Positions 25,770 to 33,177 of a stretch of DNA of 46,157 nucleotides are shown here, in pieces (position 1 is the stretch's first letter; each line of letters opens with the position of its first letter). The translations under genes and the position numbers were made by a program. The notes under the pieces are model-generated. The model saw only the letters and a list, made by a program, of their open reading frames with translations, ran no database searches and was not told the DNA's origin. The stretch spans positions 1 through 46,157 of the forward strand of contig NZ_NGJS01000017.1 in the NCBI RefSeq assembly GCF_003950515.1. Direction: 5' to 3'. The DNA comes from Vagococcus vulneris. GTDB lineage: Bacteria > Bacillota > Bacilli > Lactobacillales > Vagococcaceae.

Positions 25770-26870
25770 TTATTTTTCAGGAGCTTCAGGAACTTTTACA
25801 TCACCTTTAATCACGCGATCACGAGCTGCCTTGACAGCGTCTAATGCTTTTGTATCTAAATGACCATCGACTAACTCAACACCACCATCTTTTAATCCAT
25901 ATGATAAGTGCTCGCCACCAGGGAATTTGTTGTCTAAAGCACGAGTAGAGATATCTTGAACAGCTGCACCCACACCTTTAATTGTAGATGTTAATGTAAA
26001 GTTAGATTCTTTACCATCTTTATCTTTATATTTACCATCTTCATCTTGATCTCTATCAACACCAATTACCCAAACCTTGTCAGCTTCAGTACGTTTTTCA
26101 TTGATACTTTTAGCTTCTTGGAAGATCCCAGGTCCAGTACCGCCTGAAGCATGATAGATAATATCAGCATCGTCTTGATACATTTTAGCAGCTAATGCTT
26201 TACCTTTAGCAGGATCACCAAATGATGCTGCATATTTCACATCAACTTTAACTTCTTTTTTCAATTCCTTAGCACCGTCAGCCACACCTTTAACAAAACC
26301 AGCCTCAAAACGGTCGATTACGGCTCCTTCTTCTCCACCAATAAATCCAACTTTATCAGTTTTTGTTGTGTATGCTGCCGCAATACCAGCTAAGTATGCC
26401 GCTTCATTATCTTTAAATGTCGCTGAAACAACATTGTCTTTTCCTTCGATAACATCATCAATAATACCAAAGTTTGTTTCTGGATTTTGTTCAGCTGCTG
26501 ATGTGATTGAATCTTTCAATAAGTAGCCAATCCCAAAGATTGTTTTGAAACCACTTGACACAGCTTGATCGATATTCGTTGTATACTCAGAAGCGTCGTT
26601 TGATTGAATATAGTCATATCCATCAACACCTTTAGATAAATCATGCTCTTTGCCCCATGCTTGTAATCCTTCCCAAGCTGATTGATTAAATGATTTATCA
26701 TCGACACCACCGACATCGGTAACGATTGCTACACTATGATCTTTGTCTCCCTTTTTATCTGAACCGCCATCTTTTTTAGCATCTTTAGCGCCGCTGCCAC
26801 AAGCTGCAAGTCCAACAATAAGACCTGTTGTTAATAGTGTAACGCCTAATTTTGTTGATTTTTTCATCAT
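25770..26870 (-). CDS. bmpA: BMP-family nucleoside-binding lipoprotein
   Basis: The protein is 366 residues, with a lipoprotein signal (MMKKSTKLGVTLLTTG) and lipobox GLAAC near 23-27. A short Lys/Asp/Gly spacer then leads to the BMP fold: VAIVTDVGGVDDKSFNQSAW (start of mature domain), FGIIDDV, KVGFIGGEEG, VIYHASGGTG. It is the outside receptor that hands nucleosides to NupOPQ. The in-frame TTG just upstream is less likely than the ATG pair; GGAGG stands six bases before the first ATG. It follows cdd by 27 bases and ends at a hairpin. Confidence 0.94.
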   Translation of the reverse strand: MMKKSTKLGVTLLTTGLIVGLAACGSGAKDAKKDGGSDKKGDKDHSVAIVTDVGGVDDKSFNQSAWEGLQAWGKEHDLSKGVDGYDYIQSNDASEYTTNIDQAVSSGFKTIFGIGYLLKDSITSAAEQNPETNFGIIDDVIEGKDNVVSATFKDNEAAYLAGIAAAYTTKTDKVGFIGGEEGAVIDRFEAGFVKGVADGAKELKKEVKVDVKYAASFGDPAKGKALAAKMYQDDADIIYHASGGTGPGIFQEAKSINEKRTEADKVWVIGVDRDQDEDGKYKDKDGKESNFTLTSTIKGVGAAVQDISTRALDNKFPGGEHLSYGLKDGGVELVDGHLDTKALDAVKAARDRVIKGDVKVPEAPEK

Positions 26871-26897
26871 CAAAATCCTCCAATATATTTTTTATTT

Positions 26898-27296
26898 TTA
26901 ATGCTCAATGTTAGTAAAGGAGTATGGTAATAATTCCTGAATGGTCGTCTCCTTTAAATCGCCATTCAGATTACATAATGTCACCGGCATGTCCGGTTTG
27001 CAAAATTCTACAAGCACTTGCCGACAAGCACCGCAAGGCGAAATCGGTTCATCCGTTTGGCCAATAACAACTAAGTGCTTAAATTCTTTGTGTCCCTCAG
27101 AAACAGCTTTAAAAATAGCTGTCCTTTCAGCACAATTAGTTAATCCAAAAGAGGCATTTTCAATATTGCATCCGGCATAGATCTGGTTACCTTCTGTTAA
27201 TAACGCTGCTCCTACAGGAAATTTAGAGTAAGGAACATATGCAGATTGCATCATTTTTCTAGCAGATTCTATCAGTTTCTCTTTTAGATGATCCAT
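26898..27296 (-). CDS. cdd: Cytidine deaminase
   Basis: The 132-residue homotetrameric-type enzyme has YVPYSKFPVGAALL (near 20), NIENASFGLTNCAERTAI (zinc Cys and catalytic Glu, near 45-61) and PCGACRQVLVEF (two zinc Cys, near 88). It converts (deoxy)cytidine to (deoxy)uridine for the pyrimidine phosphorylase. It lies between pdp and bmpA, 310 bases after pdp, so it may have an extra promoter in that gap. The ribosome site is GAGG, about nine bases before the ATG. Confidence 0.97.
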   Translation of the reverse strand: MDHLKEKLIESARKMMQSAYVPYSKFPVGAALLTEGNQIYAGCNIENASFGLTNCAERTAIFKAVSEGHKEFKHLVVIGQTDEPISPCGACRQVLVEFCKPDMPVTLCNLNGDLKETTIQELLPYSFTNIEH

Positions 27297-27606
27297 AATA
27301 TTAACCTCGATTCATTTTCACTCACTAATGCTATTAAAGGCCAAGATAAATAAATAATCCATAGCCATTTTACTATGTTTTACTGCTGATTAGTGATAAA
27401 TAATCACAATTATTTTATTTTTTACCATAGAAAGCCCTTCAAACGCTAACATTATTACGTTTAGTAATTTAAATTTTTTTAGCAAAAATTAAGTAATTTC
27501 AACTTTTATTGTGCTAAAAAAACCTCACATAACTAAGATACTACGTTTATAATGTTTAATCAATCATTCTAATTAAATACAAACTATTTTTAAATAATGT
27601 TATTTA
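27297..27606. other. 310-bp A+T-rich gap between pdp and cdd
   Basis: No ORF or clear terminator is seen. An 11-bp inverted repeat (TTTTTTTAGCA at 27473-27483 with TGCTAAAAAAA at 27512-27522) lacks a T tail on the transcribed strand. A plausible but unproven -10 for cdd (TATAAA on the minus strand) lies near 27546-27551. The gap may hold an internal promoter. Confidence 0.4.
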
Positions 27607-28908
27607 TCATTCGGTTATTATTTTGTGAATTAACTTAGGTTCTTCTCCTTGGTCAGAAATTGAAATATTACGATATAGAACATCTTTAACATCTTCAACA
27701 TCTTCACGATTTGACTGAATAGTTACTAATGACTCACCTTCTTTAACTGAGTCGCCAACCTTTTTGTTTAAATAAAGTCCTACTGCATAATCTATCGGTT
27801 CTTCTTTCGTACGTCGACCAGCACCTAAAAGCATTGCAGCAACACCAACCTGATCAGCCACAATTTTCGATACAACACCTGTTTCCTTCGCTGGCAATTC
27901 AATGATGTATTGTGGTTGTGGTAATTTCTCAGGGTGGTCAACAACTGAATCATCCCCACCTTGGTTTCTAATCATTTCTTTAAATTTATCCAAGGCTTTA
28001 CCTGAATTTATGCTTTCTTCCAACATTTGACGAGCTGCATCCAGTGTATCTGCTTTTTTAGCTAAGACAACCATCTGACTACCTAGTACATAAACCATTT
28101 CCATTAAATCTACAGGTCCATTTCCATTCAAAGCATCAATAGCTTCTTTAATTTCATTTGCATTTCCGATAGCATTCCCTAAAGGCTGCGACATGTCTGA
28201 AATAATAGCCATTGTTTGACGATTAGCTAATTTTCCGATACGAACCATTGTGTGTGCCAATCGCTCAGCATCTGCCAAGTTTTTCATAAATGCTCCGTCA
28301 CCAGTAGTGACATCTAGTACAATCGCATCAGCACCTGAAGCAATTTTTTTACCCATGATTGAACTGGCTATTAAGGGAATAGAATCAACTGTTGCCGTGA
28401 CATCGCGTAAGGCATAGATTTTTTTATCAGCCGGCGCCAAATCACCCGATTGACCTGTTACAGCGACATAGCTTTTATTAACTAATTTAATAAATTGTTC
28501 ATTAGGAATTTCCACTTGAAATCCTGGAATAGCCTCTAGTTTATCAATTGTTCCACCTGTGTGACCTAATCCTCGTCCGCTCATTTTTGCAACTGCCGCA
28601 CCCACTGAAGCCACTAACGGTGCTAGAATAAGTGTCGTCGTATCTCCAACACCGCCTGTTGAATGTTTATCTACTTTTATTCCTTCAATTGCTGACAAAT
28701 CAATCGTATCACCTGACTGACTCATTGCCATTGTTAAGTAAGTTATTTCTTCATCTGTCATATCATTAAAAAATACAGCCATCAAGAAAGCACTCATTTG
28801 ATAATCTGGAATTGTTCCATCAGTATACCCATCAATCAAAAAGTTTATTTCTTCTTTAGTTAGAACTTCTTTATCACGTTTTCTTTGAATTATATCAACA
28901 ATTCTCAT
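27607..28908 (-). CDS. pdp: Pyrimidine-nucleoside phosphorylase
   Basis: The 433-residue enzyme has the thymidine/pyrimidine phosphorylase signature with [16 protein letters not shown] (residues about 79-94, phosphate and nucleoside binding). It also has [13 protein letters not shown] (near 108), [19 protein letters not shown] (near 163), and a C-terminal domain with LGAGR. It cleaves uridine, thymidine and deoxyuridine. It is the first structural gene after the LacI regulator, with two LacI-type operators immediately upstream. GGAGGG lies about ten bases before the ATG. Confidence 0.97.
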   Translation of the reverse strand: MRIVDIIQRKRDKEVLTKEEINFLIDGYTDGTIPDYQMSAFLMAVFFNDMTDEEITYLTMAMSQSGDTIDLSAIEGIKVDKHSTGGVGDTTTLILAPLVASVGAAVAKMSGRGLGHTGGTIDKLEAIPGFQVEIPNEQFIKLVNKSYVAVTGQSGDLAPADKKIYALRDVTATVDSIPLIASSIMGKKIASGADAIVLDVTTGDGAFMKNLADAERLAHTMVRIGKLANRQTMAIISDMSQPLGNAIGNANEIKEAIDALNGNGPVDLMEMVYVLGSQMVVLAKKADTLDAARQMLEESINSGKALDKFKEMIRNQGGDDSVVDHPEKLPQPQYIIELPAKETGVVSKIVADQVGVAAMLLGAGRRTKEEPIDYAVGLYLNKKVGDSVKEGESLVTIQSNREDVEDVKDVLYRNISISDQGEEPKLIHKIITE

Positions 28909-28944
28909 CTTGCACTAACCCTCCATCATCTTTAATCACATACA

Positions 28945-28981
28945 GTAAAGCGCTTTACCAAAAACGAGTAAAACGATTTAC
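28945..28981. promoter_or_regulatory. Two LacI-type operators upstream of pdp
   Basis: GTAAAGCGCTTTAC at 28945-28958 is a perfect 14-bp palindrome; GTAAAACGATTTAC at 28968-28981 is a near copy, 23 bp away centre to centre. A third partial half, TGTAAGCGCTATA on the minus strand, lies at about 29001-29013. The central CG and symmetry are typical of LacI-family sites. The adjacent LacI gene is the natural binder; CcpA is an alternative. Confidence 0.7.
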
Positions 28982-29034
28982 AAAATAGTAAAACATTAGA
29001 TATAGCGCTTACATTTAGAATATACCACTCTTCT

Positions 29035-30036
29035 TTACTTTTTGTCAATGTTTTTTGTACTATTTCTAATAACTAGACTCGTTTTAAAATTTACATTTGG
29101 AATATTTTTTTCACCAAAATTTATTGATTGAAATAAATTTTTAGCCGCAATATAACCAATATCGAATGCCGGCTGTTCCACTGTTGTCAACGGTGGATTT
29201 AAAAATTCTGTGATTTCTAAATTATCAAAACCAATAATTGATAAATCATCAGGAATAGATAAGCCTTTTTCAAACGCTGCTCGATATGCTCCAATAGCCA
29301 TTTGATCATTTCCACAGCATAACGCCGTAACATGTTCCCTCTCTAACAAACGGGAAGCTGCCTCGTAACCGCCTTGAATAGAAACCGGACCATCTTCTAT
29401 GTATTTACTATCATAGTCCAATCCATTAGCAATTAAACAGTCATAATAAGCTTGGTAACGGTCAGTCATTTCATAATAACCCGTTTCGTTCGTTAAAATA
29501 CCAATCTTCTTGTGACCCAAATCTACCAAATACTGAACAACATCATAATATCCTCCGTATTCATCAACCAAAATGTTACCGTGTTTTCTAGTATTTAATC
29601 CTCTATCAATCAGCATATAAGGACATCGATTCATATTTTTTTCTAATTCAATCGCATTAGGACTTGCCAAAATAATCCCTGCTACCGATCGATTTTGAAG
29701 TTTTTTTATATATTTTTTTTCTAATACTCCTGAATGTTTTGAATTACACAGTAAAATCATATAGTCTTTCTCATTTAGATAAGATTCAACGCCTTCAATC
29801 ACTTTAGAAAAGAATAAATCTGTTACATCAGGTACAATCATCCCAATTGTTTTTGATTCTTTTTGAACCATATTTTTAGCAAAGTAGTCTGGTGTATAGT
29901 CATTATCTTTAACAATTTTTAATACATTTTTTCGTGTTTCTTCGCTAAAGCGCTGACCTTTATTATTTAAGATTTGAGATACTGTAGTTGTCGAAACACC
30001 AGCGATGTTCGCAATATCTTTAATTGTCATTTTCAT
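29035..30036 (-). CDS. LacI-family transcriptional regulator, probable nucleoside regulon repressor
   Basis: The 333-residue protein has an N-terminal LacI helix-turn-helix (TIKDIANIAGVSTTTVSQIL, residues 4-23), a hinge near 45-60, and a periplasmic-binding-type effector domain (IGMIVPDVTDLFFSKVIEGV from about 65; ALCCGNDQMAIGAYRA near 240; IIGFDNLEITEFLNPPLTTVEQP near 265). Its position directly before pdp, with LacI-type operators between, suggests it senses a nucleoside or pentose product and controls the locus (inference). The end of the gene lies about 54 bp from the operators. Two start Mets (codons 1 and 3) are both possible. Confidence 0.85.
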   Translation of the reverse strand: MKMTIKDIANIAGVSTTTVSQILNNKGQRFSEETRKNVLKIVKDNDYTPDYFAKNMVQKESKTIGMIVPDVTDLFFSKVIEGVESYLNEKDYMILLCNSKHSGVLEKKYIKKLQNRSVAGIILASPNAIELEKNMNRCPYMLIDRGLNTRKHGNILVDEYGGYYDVVQYLVDLGHKKIGILTNETGYYEMTDRYQAYYDCLIANGLDYDSKYIEDGPVSIQGGYEAASRLLEREHVTALCCGNDQMAIGAYRAAFEKGLSIPDDLSIIGFDNLEITEFLNPPLTTVEQPAFDIGYIAAKNLFQSINFGEKNIPNVNFKTSLVIRNSTKNIDKK

Positions 30037-30067
30037 TCCCTATCCCCCTTATTCTTTTTATAACCGT

Positions 30068-30106
30068 ATCATACCAAACAACCAATATTTATGACAACGT
30101 TTTCTC
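30068..30106 (-). promoter_or_regulatory. lacI promoter with overlapping cre-like box
   Basis: On the minus strand TTGTCA (30097-30092), 18 bp, TATGAT (30073-30068) form a promoter. The -35 lies inside GAGAAAACGTTGTCAT (30106-30091), which resembles a cre site with three differences. CcpA or self-repression is possible. Confidence 0.5.
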
Positions 30107-30149
30107 AAAAAAACATACGAGCATATCTTAACTGAGCTACTCGTATGTT
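30106..30149 (-). terminator. Terminator of the dmkA operon
   Basis: AACATACGAG (30112-30121) pairs perfectly with CTCGTATGTT (30140-30149). On the minus strand the stem is followed by a T run. It separates the electron-transfer operon from lacI. Confidence 0.85.
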
Positions 30150-30153
30150 TCAT

Positions 30154-31095
30154 TTATTTTAAAATAATACTAAGGATTAATCCCAAAATTTGTGCACCAT
30201 TGAATATAACTAAATTTTTAATTGACACACTAAATGTCTGCGATTTTATTTGTTTTTTTGTAAAACTTTGGGTATTTTTTCTAATCTTCGGTAGCGTTAA
30301 AAAAACAACCAACATTGCCCAATGATAAATACCAAAGAAAATACCTATAAACACCGTCACATAACAGCCATAAATCAAAATATTAAATAAACGAATACCA
30401 TTTTGTCTGCCAATATAAAACGGCAGTGTATACCGATGGTTCTTAATATCTTGATCCATATCACATAAATTATTAGCCAGCATTATATTAGCTATTGTAA
30501 AGATCAGTGGTAAGGATGCCCAAAGAACTACCACCAGCTGAACAATATTACCATAAATTCCGAAATAGCCTGATTGTAATTCTAAAACTAGAATATCTAA
30601 ATGAGCAATGTTTAAATAGATTGTAATAAAGAAAATACCAAACCCCATTGTCACTCCACTGAAAACTTCACCTAACGGCATTCTGGATAGTGGAATGGGC
30701 CCAAAAGTATAGAAAATACCAATTAAAAAACACAAACCGCCCATTGCCAGTAGCAGCAAACTTGTCCGATAAGTCAAAATCAAACCAATTAAACTAGAAA
30801 ATGCAATCATTCCATAAATTAATTTTGATACATGTCTCACATCTAAGTTAGCTGACCCGACTATGTTTGTTGCCGTTTGATACTCATTATCATGTGCCTT
30901 TTTATAATCCATTAAATTATTAATGGCTGTAGTCGCCATATCAAAAGACAGCATCGCTGCAAAAAATAATACCATATTTTCAAGATTAACCTGCTCAAAA
31001 TAATACCATGAAAATAATAAGCCAACTGCATAAGGAAAGAGACTGGCCAATTTGGTACGGATCTCAACCAGTTCTAAAAAAACCTTTATTGTCAC
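30154..31095 (-). CDS. dmkA: UbiA-family prenyltransferase, DmkA/MenA-like (demethylmenaquinone synthesis)
   Basis: The 313-residue polytopic membrane enzyme has about eight to nine helices. The first Asp-rich motif is NNLMDYKKAHDNEY (near 59-72) and the second is NNLCDMDQDIKNHRYTLP (near 208-225); both bind prenyl diphosphate through Mg. It joins the polyprenyl chain to dihydroxynaphthoate. In EET loci this paralogue makes the quinone dedicated to the outward pathway (established in Listeria). The start is GTG at 31095, with GGAGG ten bases upstream. It is the third gene after pplA and apbE on the minus strand. Confidence 0.88.
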   Translation of the reverse strand: MTIKVFLELVEIRTKLASLFPYAVGLLFSWYYFEQVNLENMVLFFAAMLSFDMATTAINNLMDYKKAHDNEYQTATNIVGSANLDVRHVSKLIYGMIAFSSLIGLILTYRTSLLLLAMGGLCFLIGIFYTFGPIPLSRMPLGEVFSGVTMGFGIFFITIYLNIAHLDILVLELQSGYFGIYGNIVQLVVVLWASLPLIFTIANIMLANNLCDMDQDIKNHRYTLPFYIGRQNGIRLFNILIYGCYVTVFIGIFFGIYHWAMLVVFLTLPKIRKNTQSFTKKQIKSQTFSVSIKNLVIFNGAQILGLILSIILK

Positions 31096-31129
31096 AACAA
31101 CCTAACCTCCTTCAATTAACTACTTTAAT

Positions 31130-32212
31130 TCACTGCTTTAATTCACTGCTTTTTTTAACTTTATAATGAGACTCTTCATTAAATTTAAAATTATCTTGAA
31201 TTCCACTGCTTAAATAAATATCATCATTTTTTGTTACGAAAATAGCTTCAATATCTTTTCGATTCTCAACGAAATTCAGTCCTTCTTTCACACCCATCGA
31301 AAAAACTGCGGTTGATAATCCATCACCTGCGATTGACGTTTCTGAAATAATTGTGACACCTGCAATCTCATTATCAAAGGGATAGCCTGTTTTTCCATTA
31401 AACAAATGATGATACAATTTCCCATCCACTTCTAGATTACGCTCGTAAATACCTGACGTAACAATAGATTTGTTTTTTTCAGTTACAGAACCGACTACTG
31501 TATTCCGTGCTTCATTAGGATCTTGAATCCCCACACGCCAGTCGCCCGTTTTTCCTCGTGGACTGTCTCCTAAAACATAAACATTGCCGCCTAAATCAAC
31601 AATAGCACTTGTTACATCGTTCTCTTTCAGCACGTCAACCGCTTCATCTGTAATATATCCCTTAGCAATCGCGCCCAAGTCAAGCTCCATTCCTTTTTCT
31701 TCAAGATAGACCGTTTTAGCTTTATCATCTAAAATTACTTTATGGTAATCAACGAATTTTAATTCACGATCAATTTCTGTTTGTTCAGGTTTTCGGGCAT
31801 CATCAAATCCGATATGCCATAATTGTGTAATCGGTCCGATTGTTAAATCAAAACCACCTTTAGATTCCTTACTGTACTTAATAGCATCTTTGATTAAATC
31901 ATATACATCATCAGAGACTTTTACAGGCTTAATTCCTGCTTCTTTATTAATTTTATCAACCTCTGATCCTGGTTTATTGACGGTAATTTTTTTATCCAGC
32001 TCTTTAATTCGATCATAAACTTTTGGAATAACATCTTTTTTTCCTTCATCAAAAATCTGTACATTTACATAAGTTCCCATCAAAAACTGCTGTTCTTTAT
32101 ATGGTTCAACCATATACTTTGGTTTTGATTCCTCTTTTTTTCCACAAGCCGTTATAACAATCAGCAACACCAAAGGTAGTAGCCACTTCACATATGATTT
32201 TGTTTTTTTCAT
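31130..32212 (-). CDS. apbE: FAD:protein FMN transferase (ApbE family), FmnB-like lipoprotein
   Basis: The 360-residue protein has a lipoprotein signal (MKKTKSYVKWLLPLV, lipobox VITAC near 21-25) and the ApbE fold: FLMGTYVNVQIF (near 44), GGFDLTIGPITQLW (near 115), ELDLGAIAKGYITDEA (near 180), GDGLSTAVFSMG (near 300, metal-binding). It attaches FMN from FAD to Thr in flavoproteins outside the membrane, here almost certainly PplA. The second Met is chosen as start, with AGGA eight bases upstream. The stop codon lies in a 13-bp tandem duplication (31123-31148) that changes the last residues only. Confidence 0.93.
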   Translation of the reverse strand: MKKTKSYVKWLLPLVLLIVITACGKKEESKPKYMVEPYKEQQFLMGTYVNVQIFDEGKKDVIPKVYDRIKELDKKITVNKPGSEVDKINKEAGIKPVKVSDDVYDLIKDAIKYSKESKGGFDLTIGPITQLWHIGFDDARKPEQTEIDRELKFVDYHKVILDDKAKTVYLEEKGMELDLGAIAKGYITDEAVDVLKENDVTSAIVDLGGNVYVLGDSPRGKTGDWRVGIQDPNEARNTVVGSVTEKNKSIVTSGIYERNLEVDGKLYHHLFNGKTGYPFDNEIAGVTIISETSIAGDGLSTAVFSMGVKEGLNFVENRKDIEAIFVTKNDDIYLSSGIQDNFKFNEESHYKVKKSSELKQ

Positions 32213-32271
32213 TGTTTCATTCCTATCTTTTTTAATTAACATTAACTATAGCATCATTTTATTAATAGAAA

Positions 32272-32301
32272 TAGCGACAAGTCAATAAAAACTCGTCGCT
32301 A
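32272..32301 (-). terminator. Terminator between pplA and apbE
   Basis: TAGCGACAAGT (32272-32282) pairs with ACTCGTCGCTA (32291-32301) with one imperfect pair. On the minus strand it is followed by TTTCTATT. Partial read-through would keep PplA more abundant than ApbE. Confidence 0.65.
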
Positions 32302-32327
32302 GATGATTTATTCAAATGGTAGTTAAA

Positions 32328-32897
32328 CTATTTTTTCTCAACTTTATTATCAATTTCAATTTTAGCTGTGTCGCCTTTTTTAGCTGCTTCAACTAATTGT
32401 TTAGCGTAATCTTTGAATGTTTCTGATGATGACGTTGCACCTGATACAGTGTCGACAACTTCAGGGTCTTGTGCTTCAACTAACGCTTTATTTAATTCTG
32501 GAATAAAGATGTCTGGAGATGTACCAGATTTATCCTTCATCATTTTATTATATTTTGTATCTGCAGTTTTTGATTCGCCGTCTTTATTTATATTATCGTA
32601 TTTAGACTCTGAAATTTTTCCGTCTTTAACAACAATTGTGAAAACAGTACGATAACCATTACTTTCATTTTTTTCTTCTAGTGTATATTCACCATCTTTT
32701 AAGTCTGCTTTAGCATCAGTTTTGGTTTCTGATGATGTTGATGATTTAGATGTTTCTGTTTTAACTACAGATGATGATGAAGCTGACGAATCTTTAGCAG
32801 TTTTTGTATCATCCTTTTTATCACCGCCACAAGCTGCAAGAACTAGAGTAGATAATGCTAATAATGTCACGCTTGATATAATTTTTTTCATCTTCAT
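32328..32897 (-). CDS. pplA: FMN-binding lipoprotein, PplA-like, single flavin domain
   Basis: The 189-residue surface lipoprotein has a signal peptide with lipobox VLAAC (near 20-24), a Ser/Thr/Lys/Asp-rich spacer (about 25-68), and one FMN-binding domain (about 70-175). The flavinylation motif DTVSGATSSS lies near residue 150; the Thr of SGAT is the expected FMN attachment site. It carries electrons across the wall to outside acceptors. The listeral PplA has two flavin domains (recalled); here only one is present. The start at 32897 has AAGGTGG eight bases upstream; an in-frame GTG at 32909 is less likely. Confidence 0.9.
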   Translation of the reverse strand: MKMKKIISSVTLLALSTLVLAACGGDKKDDTKTAKDSSASSSSVVKTETSKSSTSSETKTDAKADLKDGEYTLEEKNESNGYRTVFTIVVKDGKISESKYDNINKDGESKTADTKYNKMMKDKSGTSPDIFIPELNKALVEAQDPEVVDTVSGATSSSETFKDYAKQLVEAAKKGDTAKIEIDNKVEKK

Positions 32898-32935
32898 TTT
32901 ATTTACCACCTTTTTTATTTATAAGTTATTTAATG

Positions 32936-32972
32936 TTAAAAACGTTTACAAGTAGAATTGTATTATATTATA
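32936..32972 (-). promoter_or_regulatory. pplA promoter with downstream cre box
   Basis: TATAAT on the minus strand (32967-32962 or 32972-32967) is the -10. TTGTAAACGTTTTTAA (32951-32936) follows at the transcription start and matches the cre consensus WTGNAANCGNWWNCAW except one base. This is the position where CcpA blocks elongation. Confidence 0.6.
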
Positions 32973-33063
32973 TTTTAAAAAGCAAACAATTAATTAATTT
33001 TTTCACAATTTTTTAATAAAACTTATTTTTATCTTTAAATATAACATTTTCATCATTTTGTGA

Positions 33064-33119
33064 TAGACATTTCTATTATCAGCTTATATAATAATAACGA
33101 TTGTGTATTTTTTTTCACG
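33064..33119 (+). promoter_or_regulatory. ndh2 promoter and candidate operator
   Basis: TAGACA (33064-33069), 17 bp, TATAAT (33087-33092) form a strong promoter. Just downstream, TTGTG (33101-33105) and CACG (33116-33119) form an inverted pair around a T-rich centre. It resembles a Rex redox site but with one extra base in the spacer. Confidence 0.5.
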
Positions 33120-33177
33120 TAATCATTATTATTATTTATATTATTGCTATATTTTTATTAATCAAGGAGGAACGAAA

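Noticed and set aside
27473-27522. Rho-independent terminator after pdp
   Set aside because: The 11-bp arms are almost all A/T at the base and no T run follows on the transcribed strand.
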